64,000 nt of DNA, taken from assembly GCA_934096265.1 (NCBI GenBank), contig CAKOLI010000004.1:15004-79003 (forward strand), written 5' to 3'. Position 1 is the stretch's first letter. Each line of letters opens with the position of its first letter. Source of the DNA: an uncultured Bacilli bacterium. Its GTDB lineage: Bacteria > Bacillota_I > Bacilli_A > RF39 > UBA660. The notes under the pieces are model-generated. The model made no database searches and had not been told where the DNA came from. It worked only from the letters and a program-made list of their open reading frames with translations. Shown here one piece after another: positions 26,508 through 35,836 of this stretch. Position numbers and translations under genes: made by a program.

Positions 26508-27602
26508 TTACAAATAGTCTTTAAGTTGTTTAGCTCGTGATGGAGATCTTAATTTTCTTAGAGCTTTTGCTTCTATTTGTCTTATTCTTTCTCTTGTTAC
26601 GTTAAATTCTTTACCTACTTCTTCTAAAGTTCTAGGAGTGTCGTCTTCTAAGCCAAAACGAAGGGTGATTACTCTTGCTTCTCTTGGGCTTAATTTGCTT
26701 AATAACTCGCTGATTTTTGTTTTTAGTTCTTTTTTTTCATACATAACGTCTGTTTGTTGTTGACTATCATCCGGGATGAATTGTCCTAGAACTGAGCTAT
26801 CATCATCTGAAGATAAAATAGGAGTTTCTAATGATACTGGTTCTTGGGCATATTTCATTATTTCTCTTACTTTTTCTGCTTCTAAATTTAGTTCGTTTGC
26901 GATGTCTTCGATTGTTGGTTCTTCTCCATTTAAAGCAGTTAATCTGTTACGAGCTTTTTCTACTTTGTTTATTGTTTCTACCATATGGACAGGTATTCTT
27001 ATTGTTCTTGCTTGGTCCGCTATGGCACGAGTTATACCTTGTCTTATCCACCAAGTGGCATAGGTTGAGAATTTGTATCCTTTATCTACATCGAATTTGT
27101 CTGCGGCTTTCATAAGGCCAGTATTTCCTTCTTGAATTAAATCTGATATAGATAGACCACGATTTACATATCTTTTAGCAATAGAGAATACTAATCTTAA
27201 GTTAGCAGATATTAAGAGATTTCTAGCTTCTTCGTCTTTATTCTTACATCTTCTTGCTAATTCTTTTTCCTCTTCTATAGTAAGTAATGGTATTTCGCCT
27301 ATTTCACTTAAGTAAAGTTTTAGTATATCTGTAGATGCAGCATTATCATTATATTCATATACTTTAGAGCTATTAAAGTCAATGTTATCTTGTATCTCAT
27401 ATACTTCTTCAAAGAATTGATGATATTTATCAAATGCTTCTTCAGAAGTAATGCTTTCTGCAAATATAGTTATATATTCTCTTACTTTATCTTTACCATA
27501 TTTGTTCTCTATTTGTCTATAGTAGTCTTTAGTTAATTTTTTTTCATTACTTTTATGAATTAAATCTGCGACTATTGATATAATTTTAGTATCTTGTTCC
27601 AT
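26508..27602 (-). CDS. rpoD: Housekeeping-type RNA polymerase sigma factor RpoD/SigA
   Basis: Of the five tandem sigma genes this is the best match to the primary factor. Region 2.4 reads [17 protein letters not shown], region 3.0 [13 protein letters not shown], and region 4.2 [31 protein letters not shown], all close to SigA. A short N-terminal domain (about 1-95) is shared with the next upstream paralogue. I choose the ATG at 27602, nine bases after AAAGGGGG; the ATG at 27611 touches that site. It sits between two paralogues with almost no spacing and not in the common dnaG-rpoD operon. Confidence 0.92.
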   Translation of the reverse strand: MEQDTKIISIVADLIHKSNEKKLTKDYYRQIENKYGKDKVREYITIFAESITSEEAFDKYHQFFEEVYEIQDNIDFNSSKVYEYNDNAASTDILKLYLSEIGEIPLLTIEEEKELARRCKNKDEEARNLLISANLRLVFSIAKRYVNRGLSISDLIQEGNTGLMKAADKFDVDKGYKFSTYATWWIRQGITRAIADQARTIRIPVHMVETINKVEKARNRLTALNGEEPTIEDIANELNLEAEKVREIMKYAQEPVSLETPILSSDDDSSVLGQFIPDDSQQQTDVMYEKKELKTKISELLSKLSPREARVITLRFGLEDDTPRTLEEVGKEFNVTRERIRQIEAKALRKLRSPSRAKQLKDYL

Positions 27603-27603
27603 A

Positions 27604-28689
27604 TTATACATCCCCCTTTGTTTTGTATTTGCTTTTCAATTTATTTAATGCGATATTTTCTATTCGTCTTACACGTTCTCTTGATAAGTGAAGTTTATCT
27701 CCTACTTGTTTTAATGACTCTGGTTCTTCATTGTTAAGGCCAAATCTTAATGTAATTATAGTTCTTTTCCTTTCTTTTAAGATGTTTAATGCTTCTTGTA
27801 GTTCTTTGTTTTCTAATTTTTGTTCTATTTGTGTTTCTATGTCTTTTTCGCTTTCATCTTTAATTAAATCTTTTAAATACACTTCATCTCCATTACGGAT
27901 GATTGGTGTATCAAATGATGTTACGCTTTGAGTTACAGCTTTTATTTTTCTAATTTTATCTTCATCACAATCTAAGATAGATGCGGCTTCTTTATCTGTT
28001 AGACTTTTACCATTTTCGGCTTCATATCTTTGTGTTAGTATGTTGTATGATCTTAATAAGTAGGCCATATGTCTTGGTAATCTTACTACCCTAGATTTGT
28101 TTGTTAGAGCTATTGTTATTGCTTGCCTTATCCACCAGGTGGCATAGGTTGAGAATTTATTAGGCATATTTTTATCAAATCTTGATACGGCCTTCATTAG
28201 GCCAATGTTACCTTCTTGGACTAGTTCTAAGAAGTCTAAGCCATTGCCTAAATACTTTTTAGCGATAGAAACAACTAATCTTAGGTTTGAGGTAACTAGT
28301 TTTTGATAAGATGCTTTATCGGTATTTTTTCTTGCTAGTAAATCTTTTTCTTCTTCTTTGGTTAATAATGGATATATAGATATATCATTAAGATAGATAG
28401 TTTCTAGGTCACTAGCAACAGAATATGCATAGTTATTTATATATTCATTATCTGTATCTTTTAATTCTTCTTCTATAACTAGTAATTCTTCTAAGAATTT
28501 GTGTTCTTTTTCTAATTGTTTTTGGCTTAAGCTAGTTATATATAAAGAAACTGCGTTATTTATAGCATCTTTGCCATATTTATCTGATAGGTCTTGATAA
28601 TGCTTTTTAGTTAAGAGACCTTTTTGGCTTTTTAGTTTTAGGTTTCCTATTATTTCTACAACATTATCAAAAGATATATCTTTTTCCAT
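27604..28689 (-). CDS. Sigma-70 family factor, array member 3 (RpoD-like paralogue)
   Basis: A group 1/2 sigma factor of about 361 residues. It keeps the RpoD-type -10 helix ([16 protein letters not shown]) and region 4.2 ([23 protein letters not shown]), and it shares an N-terminal domain with the adjacent rpoD ([12 protein letters not shown] compared with [12 protein letters not shown]). This suggests a local duplication of rpoD. The ATG at 28689 follows AAAGGGG by 8 bases. It has a strong promoter of its own at 28721-28749 that should also drive rpoD and member 1. Confidence 0.9.
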   Translation of the reverse strand: MEKDISFDNVVEIIGNLKLKSQKGLLTKKHYQDLSDKYGKDAINNAVSLYITSLSQKQLEKEHKFLEELLVIEEELKDTDNEYINNYAYSVASDLETIYLNDISIYPLLTKEEEKDLLARKNTDKASYQKLVTSNLRLVVSIAKKYLGNGLDFLELVQEGNIGLMKAVSRFDKNMPNKFSTYATWWIRQAITIALTNKSRVVRLPRHMAYLLRSYNILTQRYEAENGKSLTDKEAASILDCDEDKIRKIKAVTQSVTSFDTPIIRNGDEVYLKDLIKDESEKDIETQIEQKLENKELQEALNILKERKRTIITLRFGLNNEEPESLKQVGDKLHLSRERVRRIENIALNKLKSKYKTKGDV

Positions 28690-28720
28690 ATTATTCACCC
28701 CTTTTTTTGCACGAATAGAT

Positions 28721-28749
28721 ATATTATCATAATTTTATGTTATTGTCAA
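28721..28749 (-). promoter_or_regulatory. Promoter inside the sigma array, upstream of member 3 and rpoD
   Basis: On the minus strand TTGACA (28744-28749), a 17-base spacer and TAATAT (28721-28726). The same hexamers and spacing occur before the first gene of the array (30555-30583). Confidence 0.75.
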
Positions 28750-28750
28750 A

Positions 28751-29623
28751 TTATAAGCCTTTTAATCTTGGTATTTTGCTTAATTTCTTTAATATTTTGG
28801 TTTCACTTTTTCTTACTGCTTCATATGTACAACCAAATTTTTCTCCTATTTTTCTTAGGTTATGGATATCTTCTTCTTCTAAGCCAAAGTGTAGTTTTAT
28901 TAGTTCTAGTTCTCTATCACTTAGAGTACTTAAGGCATAATATAAAGCATTTATAGTATCATTATTTTCTACTATGTTTTCTACTAGTTCTTCTTCATTA
29001 TATAGAGTGTCTTCTATTTTATAAGTATCTGAGACTGGGGTCTCGATTGATACTACATCAAAGTCAGTCATTAGTGCATTATGGATTTTTGCTAAAGATA
29101 AGTCTGTTAATTTAGATATTTCTAATTCACTAGGCATATATCCATGTTCTTGATAGAAATTTAGCTTTGCTCTATTTATTTTTCTTAAGTTTTTAGTACA
29201 CATTATTGTTTTTGCTACTACGTATTTTTTTCGTATTGTGTATCTTCTGATTGATTCTTCTACCCAGTCTTTAGCATAGCTTGAGAATTTTACATCTTTT
29301 GTTGGATCAAATGTGTATGTTTTTTCAATTAAGGCGATATTGCCTATTTGAATTAAATCATGGAAGTCTACACCACTTATACTATATTTAATAGCGATTT
29401 GTCTAACTAAGCGAAGGTTTGATAATATTAGTTTGTTTCTTGCTTCTATATCTCCTTTTTGCATTTTTATAGCAAGGTCATATTCTTCTTTTTTAGTAAG
29501 GATAGGAAGAGTTTTTATATCTTTTTCATATTGTGTATAGCTACTAAAGCTATGGTTGTCTTCGTTTTGTTTTTTTTCATCGTATTCATCATTAAGATAC
29601 ATAAATAATTCTTCATTTGTCAT
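28751..29623 (-). CDS. Divergent sigma-70 family factor, array member 4
   Basis: The 290-residue protein keeps the general order of regions 1.2, 2, 3 and 4 (TLPILTKKEE, LIQIGNIALIEKTYTFDP, KFSSYAKDWVEESIRRY, then region 4.2 DIHNLRKIGEKFGCTYEAVRKSE). Key -10 residues differ: the RpoD Gln and Thr of region 2.4 are replaced (WVEESIRR). Region 3.0, normally IRIPVHM, reads VVAKTIMC. It is thus expected to recognise other promoters, or to have lost promoter function. The ribosome site AGGATGTG is clear. It lies 11 bases after array member 5. Confidence 0.85.
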   Translation of the reverse strand: MTNEELFMYLNDEYDEKKQNEDNHSFSSYTQYEKDIKTLPILTKKEEYDLAIKMQKGDIEARNKLILSNLRLVRQIAIKYSISGVDFHDLIQIGNIALIEKTYTFDPTKDVKFSSYAKDWVEESIRRYTIRKKYVVAKTIMCTKNLRKINRAKLNFYQEHGYMPSELEISKLTDLSLAKIHNALMTDFDVVSIETPVSDTYKIEDTLYNEEELVENIVENNDTINALYYALSTLSDRELELIKLHFGLEEEDIHNLRKIGEKFGCTYEAVRKSETKILKKLSKIPRLKGL

Positions 29624-29634
29624 ATTATCACATC

Positions 29635-30525
29635 CTATTCAATAAATTCTTTTAGTGATTTTATTTTAGATAGTTTTTTTAATGTTTCTTTTTCTCTTTG
29701 TTGTGCTGCTTGGTAGGTACATCCTGATAGATAAGCTACATCTTTTAATTTTAATGGTTCTTGATTATCTAGACCAAAGTGGAGTTTTAATTCTCTTCTT
29801 CTTTTTTCTGGTAATTTATTTACTGCTGATTGAACTTTTTCTATTATATCTTTTTTTACCATTATGTCTTCTATGTTACTTCCTTCTTTTTCTATTGTAT
29901 CTTCTAAGGTTAGAAATTCTTCTTCGTTATTTTTAAAGCTATCTATTAAACTTAGAGCTGGTATGTTTATAATATTTATATATTGTTTTATGTATTTTAG
30001 ACGATTTATTTTTATTTTTAATAGTTTTGCTGCGTAGTCATCTTGGATTTCTTCTCCATAGGTGGTGTAATATTCTTGATGTAGTTTGCTATATTTATAT
30101 AATTCATCTTGAATAGACACGGGTACTCTTATTAGTCTTTGATTATTTTTTATATAACGAGATAGTGTTCTTTTGATAGCTTGTATAGCATAGACAGAGA
30201 ATGAAATGTTTTTAGTGATGTCATATTTTTCTACTGCGTTAATTAAAGCTAGGTTACCTGCTTGAACTAAATCTAGTTGATCAATGCCCATTAAGGTTGG
30301 ATATTTTCTTATTACATAGATAACTAAGCGAAGATTTGCTAGAATTAGTTTATCCCTTGAAGATGTATCTTTTTCTTTTAAGCATTTAAATAGATATTGT
30401 TCTTCTTCTTTGGTTAGTAAAGGAATACTACCTATATCTCTTATATACTGTGCATAACTGTTTACTTTAGCAACGTTACTTTCGTTTTGTAGTTTTTCAT
30501 CTATTTCTTTAAATAATTCTTCCAT
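29635..30525 (-). CDS. Divergent sigma-70 family factor, array member 5 (first gene)
   Basis: The 296-residue protein has region 1.2 ([10 protein letters not shown]), region 2.1/2.2 (LANLRLVIYVIRKYP, LVQAGNLALINAVEKYD), a changed region 2.3/2.4 (SFSVYAIQAIKRTLSRYI, without the two aromatic Trp of RpoD), region 3.0 IRVPVSI, and region 4.2 EPLKLKDVAYLSGCTYQAAQQRE. Loss of the Trp pair that helps open the -10 suggests altered melting or specificity. It is the first gene of the array, with AAGGGGG before the ATG and a strong promoter at 30555-30583. Confidence 0.85.
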   Translation of the reverse strand: MEELFKEIDEKLQNESNVAKVNSYAQYIRDIGSIPLLTKEEEQYLFKCLKEKDTSSRDKLILANLRLVIYVIRKYPTLMGIDQLDLVQAGNLALINAVEKYDITKNISFSVYAIQAIKRTLSRYIKNNQRLIRVPVSIQDELYKYSKLHQEYYTTYGEEIQDDYAAKLLKIKINRLKYIKQYINIINIPALSLIDSFKNNEEEFLTLEDTIEKEGSNIEDIMVKKDIIEKVQSAVNKLPEKRRRELKLHFGLDNQEPLKLKDVAYLSGCTYQAAQQREKETLKKLSKIKSLKEFIE

Positions 30526-30554
30526 ACACTATTTCCCCCTTCAGTTGGCTGTAT

Positions 30555-30583
30555 ATATTAACATATTTATAGTTTTTTGTCAA
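30555..30583 (-). promoter_or_regulatory. Promoter at the head of the sigma-factor array
   Basis: On the minus strand TTGACA (30578-30583), a 17-base spacer and TAATAT (30555-30560). It shares AATTTGACAA and TAATATAT with the internal promoter at 28721-28749. Confidence 0.75.
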
Positions 30584-30626
30584 ATTGCTTGGTTATTAGT
30601 CATATATTTTACTGGTGAATATTATT

Positions 30627-31502
30627 ATGAAGATAAAGATAGGTATTCCTAAATGCTTGGCATATTATAGGTATAGTACTTTGTATAGGAAGTTTTTTAA
30701 TTACTTGGGATGTGATGTTATTATTAGTGAGGATGCCTCTAGTGATATAGTTGATACTGGGAAAGCTTTTAATAGGAATTGGTGTTTTGTTAGTAATATT
30801 TTTATTGGACAGATATTTAGTCTTACTAATAAGTGTGATTATATTTTTTTACCTAGATATATTAATTATGGGAAGAAAGATAAGGTATGTTGCTATTATA
30901 AGGAGATTGTTAATTATATTAGGAGTATGTTTGTTAATGTTAGGGTGTTATCTTTTGATGTTGATTATCATAATAGTAAGATGGAATTATTTGGTTTTAT
31001 TAAAGTTGGACTTATGTTAAGAAGAGGGCTATGTAGGAGTATTTTAGCATATGTAAGGGCTAAGAAGAAGGAAAAAGAGGTATGTAATAATTTAATTAAG
31101 GTTCAGGAGAATAAGATTAATAAGGAGAATAAGAAAGTATTATTACTTGGATATTCTTATATTATTTTAGATAATTATTTATGTGGGGAGTTAATTAAGG
31201 ATATAAATAGAATGAATTTTACTATATTACAAGCTAATTATATTAATAAGGTAATTAGTAAGAGTTATTATAAGGATACAGTTAGTTATTTAGATAGTTT
31301 GTATGATAAGGAATTAATCGGGGCTATTTCATATTTAGAGAATGTTATATCTGGAATTATTTATGTTTCAGTTAGTGATTGTCCTATTTATAATGTTATT
31401 AATAAGGTAATAAGAGAAAAGAATTTAAGGGTTCCTGTTCTTAGTATTAATGTGCCTGATTATGATAAGAAGAATCTTGAATATTTTTTAGAAAGTATTT
31501 AG
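30627..31502 (+). CDS. DUF2229/2-hydroxyacyl-CoA dehydratase activase-related protein
   Basis: The N-terminus (IGIPKCLAYYRYSTLYRKFF, then LGCDVIISEDAS) matches the DUF2229 family, found as a domain of large CoA-dehydratase activase-type proteins and as free-standing proteins. The middle has DYIFLPRYINYGKKDKVCC, with cysteines where the family may bind an Fe-S cluster. The reaction of stand-alone members is unknown. I use the ATG at 30627, with GGTGA upstream, rather than the GTG at 30615. It lies 54 bases before nifJ on the same strand. Confidence 0.75.
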   Translation: MKIKIGIPKCLAYYRYSTLYRKFFNYLGCDVIISEDASSDIVDTGKAFNRNWCFVSNIFIGQIFSLTNKCDYIFLPRYINYGKKDKVCCYYKEIVNYIRSMFVNVRVLSFDVDYHNSKMELFGFIKVGLMLRRGLCRSILAYVRAKKKEKEVCNNLIKVQENKINKENKKVLLLGYSYIILDNYLCGELIKDINRMNFTILQANYINKVISKSYYKDTVSYLDSLYDKELIGAISYLENVISGIIYVSVSDCPIYNVINKVIREKNLRVPVLSINVPDYDKKNLEYFLESI

Positions 31503-31513
31503 TCTTCTATTTT

Positions 31514-31541
31514 TTGTTTATATGTGGTATGATTGTATTAT
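31514..31541 (+). promoter_or_regulatory. Candidate promoter of nifJ
   Basis: TTGTTT (31514-31519), a 16-base spacer and TATTAT (31536-31541), shortly before the GAGGTG ribosome site of nifJ. Confidence 0.45.
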
Positions 31542-31556
31542 GATATGAGGTGTTAG

Positions 31557-34500
31557 ATGATGAATAAATTTAAAACTATGGATGCGAATGAGGCAGTTAG
31601 TTTGGTTAGTTATAATTTTAGTGAGGTATGTGGGATATATCCTATTACGCCTGCATCCCCTATGGCAGAATTAATAGATTTATATTCTTCACGTGGGAAG
31701 GTAAATTATTTTGGTAATACGGTTAAGGTTGTTGAGATGCAATCTGAAGGGGGCGCGATTGCGTTAGTGCATGGGGCTTTACAAGGTGGTAGTTTGGCTA
31801 CAACATTTACGGCTAGTCAAGGGCTTTTGCTTATGATACCTACATTATATAAGTTAGCTGGGGAGATGCTTCCTTGTGTTATTAATGTAGCAGCGAGGAG
31901 TTTGTCTACTCATGCTCTTAGTATTTTTGGAGATCATCAAGATGTTTATGCTACTAGAATGAGTGGTGTTTGTATGCTTGCTTCTTCTTCGGTGGAGGAG
32001 GCTTATCATCTTGCTAATGTGGTACATCTTGCTAGTATTAAGGCTAGTATGCCTTTTATTCATTTTTTTGATGGATTTAGAACTAGTCATGAGATTAATA
32101 AGGTTAAGTTAATAGATTATGATAAGATTAAGGATCTTGTTGATAAGGATGCTCTTAGGAAGTTTAGGGATAGGAGAATGCATCCTTTTAGGATTAATAC
32201 AAGAGGTACTGCTCAGAATGATGATATTTATTTTCAAAATACGGAAGCTAGGAATTTAGATTATATTAGGTGTTATGATATAGTATGTGAATATATGGAT
32301 AAATTTAATAAGATTAATAAGACTAATTATAAGCCTTTTAATTATTATGGTAGTAATGAAGCTACTTCTGTTATTATTGCGATGGGAAGTGTTTGTAGTT
32401 GTATTCTTAATGTTGTTAATGATTTGAATGGTCGTGGAGGTAAATATGGGCTTGTTTGTGTACATTTGTACCGTCCTTTTAATGAGGAGGAATTAATTAA
32501 GTGTATTCCTAGTACTGTTTTGAATATTGTTGTGTTAGATAGGTCTAAGGAAGCAGGTTCTAATGGAGAAGCTCTTTATTTAGATGTATGTTCTTCTTAT
32601 AGAGGTAGGAATGTTAATATATATGGAGGTATATATGGTCTTTCTTCTAAGAATACTAATCCTTATGATATTAAGGCTATATTTGATTATTTAGATAGTG
32701 GTAAGATGTTTAATAGATTTACTATAGGTATTGTTGATGATGTTACTAATAGGAGTTTAGAGGTAGATAAGAGTTATACGATTAATAATGATTATTTAGA
32801 GATGATGATTTATGGTTATGGTTCTGATGGAATGGTTTCTACTTCTAAGGATTTACTTAAGATTATAGGAGATAATACTGATAAATATGTACAAGGATAT
32901 TTTCAATATGATTCTAAGAAGTCTGGTGGAGTTACTCGTAGTCATATTAGATTTAGTAAGAGTAAGATACTTGCTCCATATTATGTTGATAGGCCTAAGA
33001 TAGTTGTAGTTAGTAATGATAGGTATATGTATAAGTATGATGTTATAGATAATATTTTAGAAGATGGAATATTACTTATTAATACTAAGATGTCTTCTTC
33101 TTTGATAAATAAGACTTTTAGTAAGAAGATTTTAAGTATTATTTTAAATAGAAGAATTAAGGTATATACGATAGATGCTTATAAGTTAGCAGAGGAAGTT
33201 GGTCTTAAGAATAAGATTAGTACTTGTATGGAGATAGTTATTTTTAAACTACTTGGTATTATGTCTATTGATAAGGTTAAGAAGATTATGAAGGAATCTA
33301 ATGAGAAGAGATTTAGTCATAAGGGTAAGAAGATTGTAGATATTAACAATATAATTGTGGATAAGGCGTTAGAATATTTGAAGGAAGTAGATATTAACAG
33401 GTATGATGTTGATAATGATTATAATTATCTTGATGATAAGAGGATAGATGGTAGTAATTTTGCTGTTATAAACAGGCTTAAGGGGGATATGTTACCTGTT
33501 AGTGCTTTTCTTAAATATAAAGATGGAATATTTGAAGGTGGAAATAGTAAGTTTGAGAAAAGAGGGGTTGCTGGTTATGTTCCTTGCTTTAATAAAGAGA
33601 ATTGTATTCAATGTAATCAGTGTGCTTTTGTTTGTCCACATGGGGTAATTAGGCCATTTATTACTGATTATGAAAGAGATAATAGTATTAAAGCTCTACT
33701 TCCTAATATGAAGGATAAGTATTTTAATATTGGTGTGTCATATGAAGATTGTACTGGATGTGGAGTGTGTGCTTCTGTTTGTCCTGGTAAGTTGGGTAAG
33801 AAGGCTTTGACAATGGATATGTATGATAAGAATAAGTATAAGCAAGATGATTTTACGGAGTGTCTTAATAATAATATAAATAATTTATGTGATTTTAAGG
33901 TAGTAAATGTTCGTGGGCTTGGGTTTATTCCTCCTAAGTTTGAGTTTAGTGGTGCTTGTGCAGGATGTGGTGAGACTGCTTATATTAAGAATTTAACACA
34001 GATGTTTGGTAAGAATTTGATGATATCTAATGCAACTGGATGTTCTTCTATATATGGGGCTTCTAGTCCTTCTACGCCATATAGTGTACCTTGGGCTAGT
34101 AGTTTATTTGAAGATAATGCTGAGTATGGTCAAGGAATTTATATTGGATATCAAAATAATAGGGATAAGGTTAGAAAGTACATGTTAGAACATAAGGATA
34201 AGTTATTTAAAGAATGGTTAGATAACTATGATGATTATGATGTTTGTTATTCTATATATAAGAAGATTAATTATAAGAAGCATCCTTATTTAGAGTTATA
34301 TAAAGATTATATACTTCCTATTACGATGTTTATAATAGGTGGAGATGGGTTTGCTTATGATATTGGTTTTGGAGGACTTGATCATGTTATTTCTACTGAT
34401 TATAATGTTAATATATTGATTCTTGATACGGAGGTATATTCTAATACTGGAGGGCAATCTTCTAAGGCGTCAAATATGGGGTCTGTAGCTTCGTTTACTT

Positions 34501-34937
34501 CTTCGGGTAAGAAGAATTTTAAGAAGGATTTGGCTAGAATTGCAATGAGTTATCCTAATTGTTATGTTGCTTCTGTTAATATTGGATATGATAAGGAGTT
34601 TTATTTAAAGGTTCTTAAGGAAGCTTCTATGCATAATGGGCCTTCTTTGATTATTGCTTATGCTCCTTGTATTGAGCATGGTAATAGAAGTGGTATGGAA
34701 CATAGTTTAGATACTAGTTATTTAGCTAGTAAATGTGGATACTTTTTGACTTTTAAGTATAATCCTGTAGATAAATCTTTTGTATTAAATAGTAAGGATG
34801 TGGATTTTGATTTATATGAAGAGTTTTTGCTTAAAGAAAATAGGTTTGTAAATACAGAGGATAAATCTTTATTAAAAGAGCAAAAGGAATTATCTATTAA
34901 TAGGTATAATTATTATAAGAATTTAGAAACGCTTTAA
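31557..34937 (+). CDS. nifJ: Pyruvate:ferredoxin (flavodoxin) oxidoreductase
   Basis: This single-chain enzyme converts pyruvate and CoA to acetyl-CoA, CO2 and reduced ferredoxin, a central anaerobic step. The 1126-residue protein shows the expected domain order. It begins with the pyrimidine-binding start (DANEAVSLVSYNFSEVCGIYPITPASPM), then has two 4Fe-4S motifs (CIQCNQCAFVCP near 683 and CTGCGVCASVCP near 732). CAGCGETAY near 800 carries the third cluster ligands, and GDGFAYDIGFGGLDHV and DTEVYSNTGGQ form the thiamine-diphosphate region. All cluster cysteines appear intact. The terminator directly after it suggests a one- or two-gene unit. Confidence 0.97.
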   Translation: MMNKFKTMDANEAVSLVSYNFSEVCGIYPITPASPMAELIDLYSSRGKVNYFGNTVKVVEMQSEGGAIALVHGALQGGSLATTFTASQGLLLMIPTLYKLAGEMLPCVINVAARSLSTHALSIFGDHQDVYATRMSGVCMLASSSVEEAYHLANVVHLASIKASMPFIHFFDGFRTSHEINKVKLIDYDKIKDLVDKDALRKFRDRRMHPFRINTRGTAQNDDIYFQNTEARNLDYIRCYDIVCEYMDKFNKINKTNYKPFNYYGSNEATSVIIAMGSVCSCILNVVNDLNGRGGKYGLVCVHLYRPFNEEELIKCIPSTVLNIVVLDRSKEAGSNGEALYLDVCSSYRGRNVNIYGGIYGLSSKNTNPYDIKAIFDYLDSGKMFNRFTIGIVDDVTNRSLEVDKSYTINNDYLEMMIYGYGSDGMVSTSKDLLKIIGDNTDKYVQGYFQYDSKKSGGVTRSHIRFSKSKILAPYYVDRPKIVVVSNDRYMYKYDVIDNILEDGILLINTKMSSSLINKTFSKKILSIILNRRIKVYTIDAYKLAEEVGLKNKISTCMEIVIFKLLGIMSIDKVKKIMKESNEKRFSHKGKKIVDINNIIVDKALEYLKEVDINRYDVDNDYNYLDDKRIDGSNFAVINRLKGDMLPVSAFLKYKDGIFEGGNSKFEKRGVAGYVPCFNKENCIQCNQCAFVCPHGVIRPFITDYERDNSIKALLPNMKDKYFNIGVSYEDCTGCGVCASVCPGKLGKKALTMDMYDKNKYKQDDFTECLNNNINNLCDFKVVNVRGLGFIPPKFEFSGACAGCGETAYIKNLTQMFGKNLMISNATGCSSIYGASSPSTPYSVPWASSLFEDNAEYGQGIYIGYQNNRDKVRKYMLEHKDKLFKEWLDNYDDYDVCYSIYKKINYKKHPYLELYKDYILPITMFIIGGDGFAYDIGFGGLDHVISTDYNVNILILDTEVYSNTGGQSSKASNMGSVASFTSSGKKNFKKDLARIAMSYPNCYVASVNIGYDKEFYLKVLKEASMHNGPSLIIAYAPCIEHGNRSGMEHSLDTSYLASKCGYFLTFKYNPVDKSFVLNSKDVDFDLYEEFLLKENRFVNTEDKSLLKEQKELSINRYNYYKNLETL

Positions 34938-34949
34938 TAGGCGTTTTTT
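34927..34949 (+). terminator. Terminator after nifJ
   Basis: AAACGC and GCGTTT form a short GC-containing stem followed by a T run; the 5' arm lies in the last codons of nifJ. Confidence 0.7.
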
Positions 34950-35047
34950 ATGTATATAAATAATTAGTTAAAATTAGAAATAAAATGTATATTTGTTATG
35001 GCTTTAAATATTAAATCTTCATATAAATAAATAGGAAGTGGTAAAAG

Positions 35048-35362
35048 ATGATGGATATTATTGTTAATCATTTTATTGAGATAATTATTACACTATTTAG
35101 TAGCTTTCTTATGTATATTTATAGAAGACTTAAAAAGACTCTTAATGTTATTGATATAACGAAAAACAGTGTGATAGAAATAATTAGGAATACTATTATT
35201 AATAAGTATTATTATTTTATGGATAAGGGATGTATATCTATGGTAGAAAAAGAATATATCAATAATTTATATAGAGAGTATCATAAATTAGGAGGAAATA
35301 ATACTATGGATTCATTAATTTATGATTTAAATGAATTAGAGGTTACTAAAACCTGTAATTAG
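35048..35362 (+). CDS. Small phage-type membrane protein (holin-cassette-like)
   Basis: The 104-residue protein has one N-terminal membrane segment (about 8-26) and a helical tail. The tail features KYYYFMDKGCISMVEKEYINNLY and YHKLGGNNTM resemble a small protein often found beside holins in Bacillota prophages. The function of that family is not established. It is followed 14 bases later by another holin-like gene, but there is no lysin or structural phage gene nearby, so this is a relic or a domesticated pair. Confidence 0.5.
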   Translation: MMDIIVNHFIEIIITLFSSFLMYIYRRLKKTLNVIDITKNSVIEIIRNTIINKYYYFMDKGCISMVEKEYINNLYREYHKLGGNNTMDSLIYDLNELEVTKTCN

Positions 35363-35376
35363 AAAGAGGGATGAAT

Positions 35377-35727
35377 ATGGATATTTTAATTACTGATACG
35401 CTTCTTAATGTATTGATGATTTCTTGTGTGCTTAGTGTTATTTTAATGGCGGTTATTCAAAAGTTTAAAGCTTTAGGAGTAGTTAGGAAGGAATATCAAA
35501 TTTTTATAGCTAATTTATTTATTTCTTTTTCATTAGGAATTCCATTTTCTTTAGTTTTTTATAACTTAGATTTAATGTTGTCTATTTGGGTATGTATATT
35601 TGGTTTTATAGGAGCTCCTTCAATATATGAGGTGTTAAAGAAGCAAAATATTATTAATTATACGCCTAAGAGTTTAGATGATGTTATAGAGGTTAAGAAA
35701 GATAATTATATAGAAAGAGATAAATAG
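35377..35727 (+). CDS. Holin-like small membrane protein
   Basis: About 116 residues with three predicted membrane segments and a short polar tail. The pattern LMAVIQKFKALG, FGFIGAPSIYEVLKKQN and INYTPKSL recalls small phage holins of Bacillota. I start at the ATG at 35377 because the ATG at 35371 touches the AGAGGG ribosome site. It forms a pair with the gene before it and ends in a terminator. The holin assignment is inferred from size, topology and partner gene. Confidence 0.5.
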   Translation: MDILITDTLLNVLMISCVLSVILMAVIQKFKALGVVRKEYQIFIANLFISFSLGIPFSLVFYNLDLMLSIWVCIFGFIGAPSIYEVLKKQNIINYTPKSLDDVIEVKKDNYIERDK

Positions 35728-35742
35728 GCTTATTGAAATAGA

Positions 35743-35780
35743 AAAATTACTATGGTATTTGGTTATTATAGTAATTTTTT
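35743..35780 (+). terminator. Terminator after the holin-like pair
   Basis: AAAATTACTAT and ATAGTAATTTT form an 11-bp perfect stem followed by a T run. Confidence 0.8.
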
Positions 35781-35782
35781 CT

Positions 35783-35810
35783 TTGTATCTTAAAAAAAAT
35801 ATGGTATAAT
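35783..35810 (+). promoter_or_regulatory. Promoter of the transporter-regulator operon
   Basis: TTGTAT (35783-35788), a 16-base spacer and TATAAT (35805-35810), with TGG before the -10 as an extended element. Confidence 0.65.
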
Positions 35811-35836
35811 GTTTATAGAGTAAGAAGGTGGTATGT

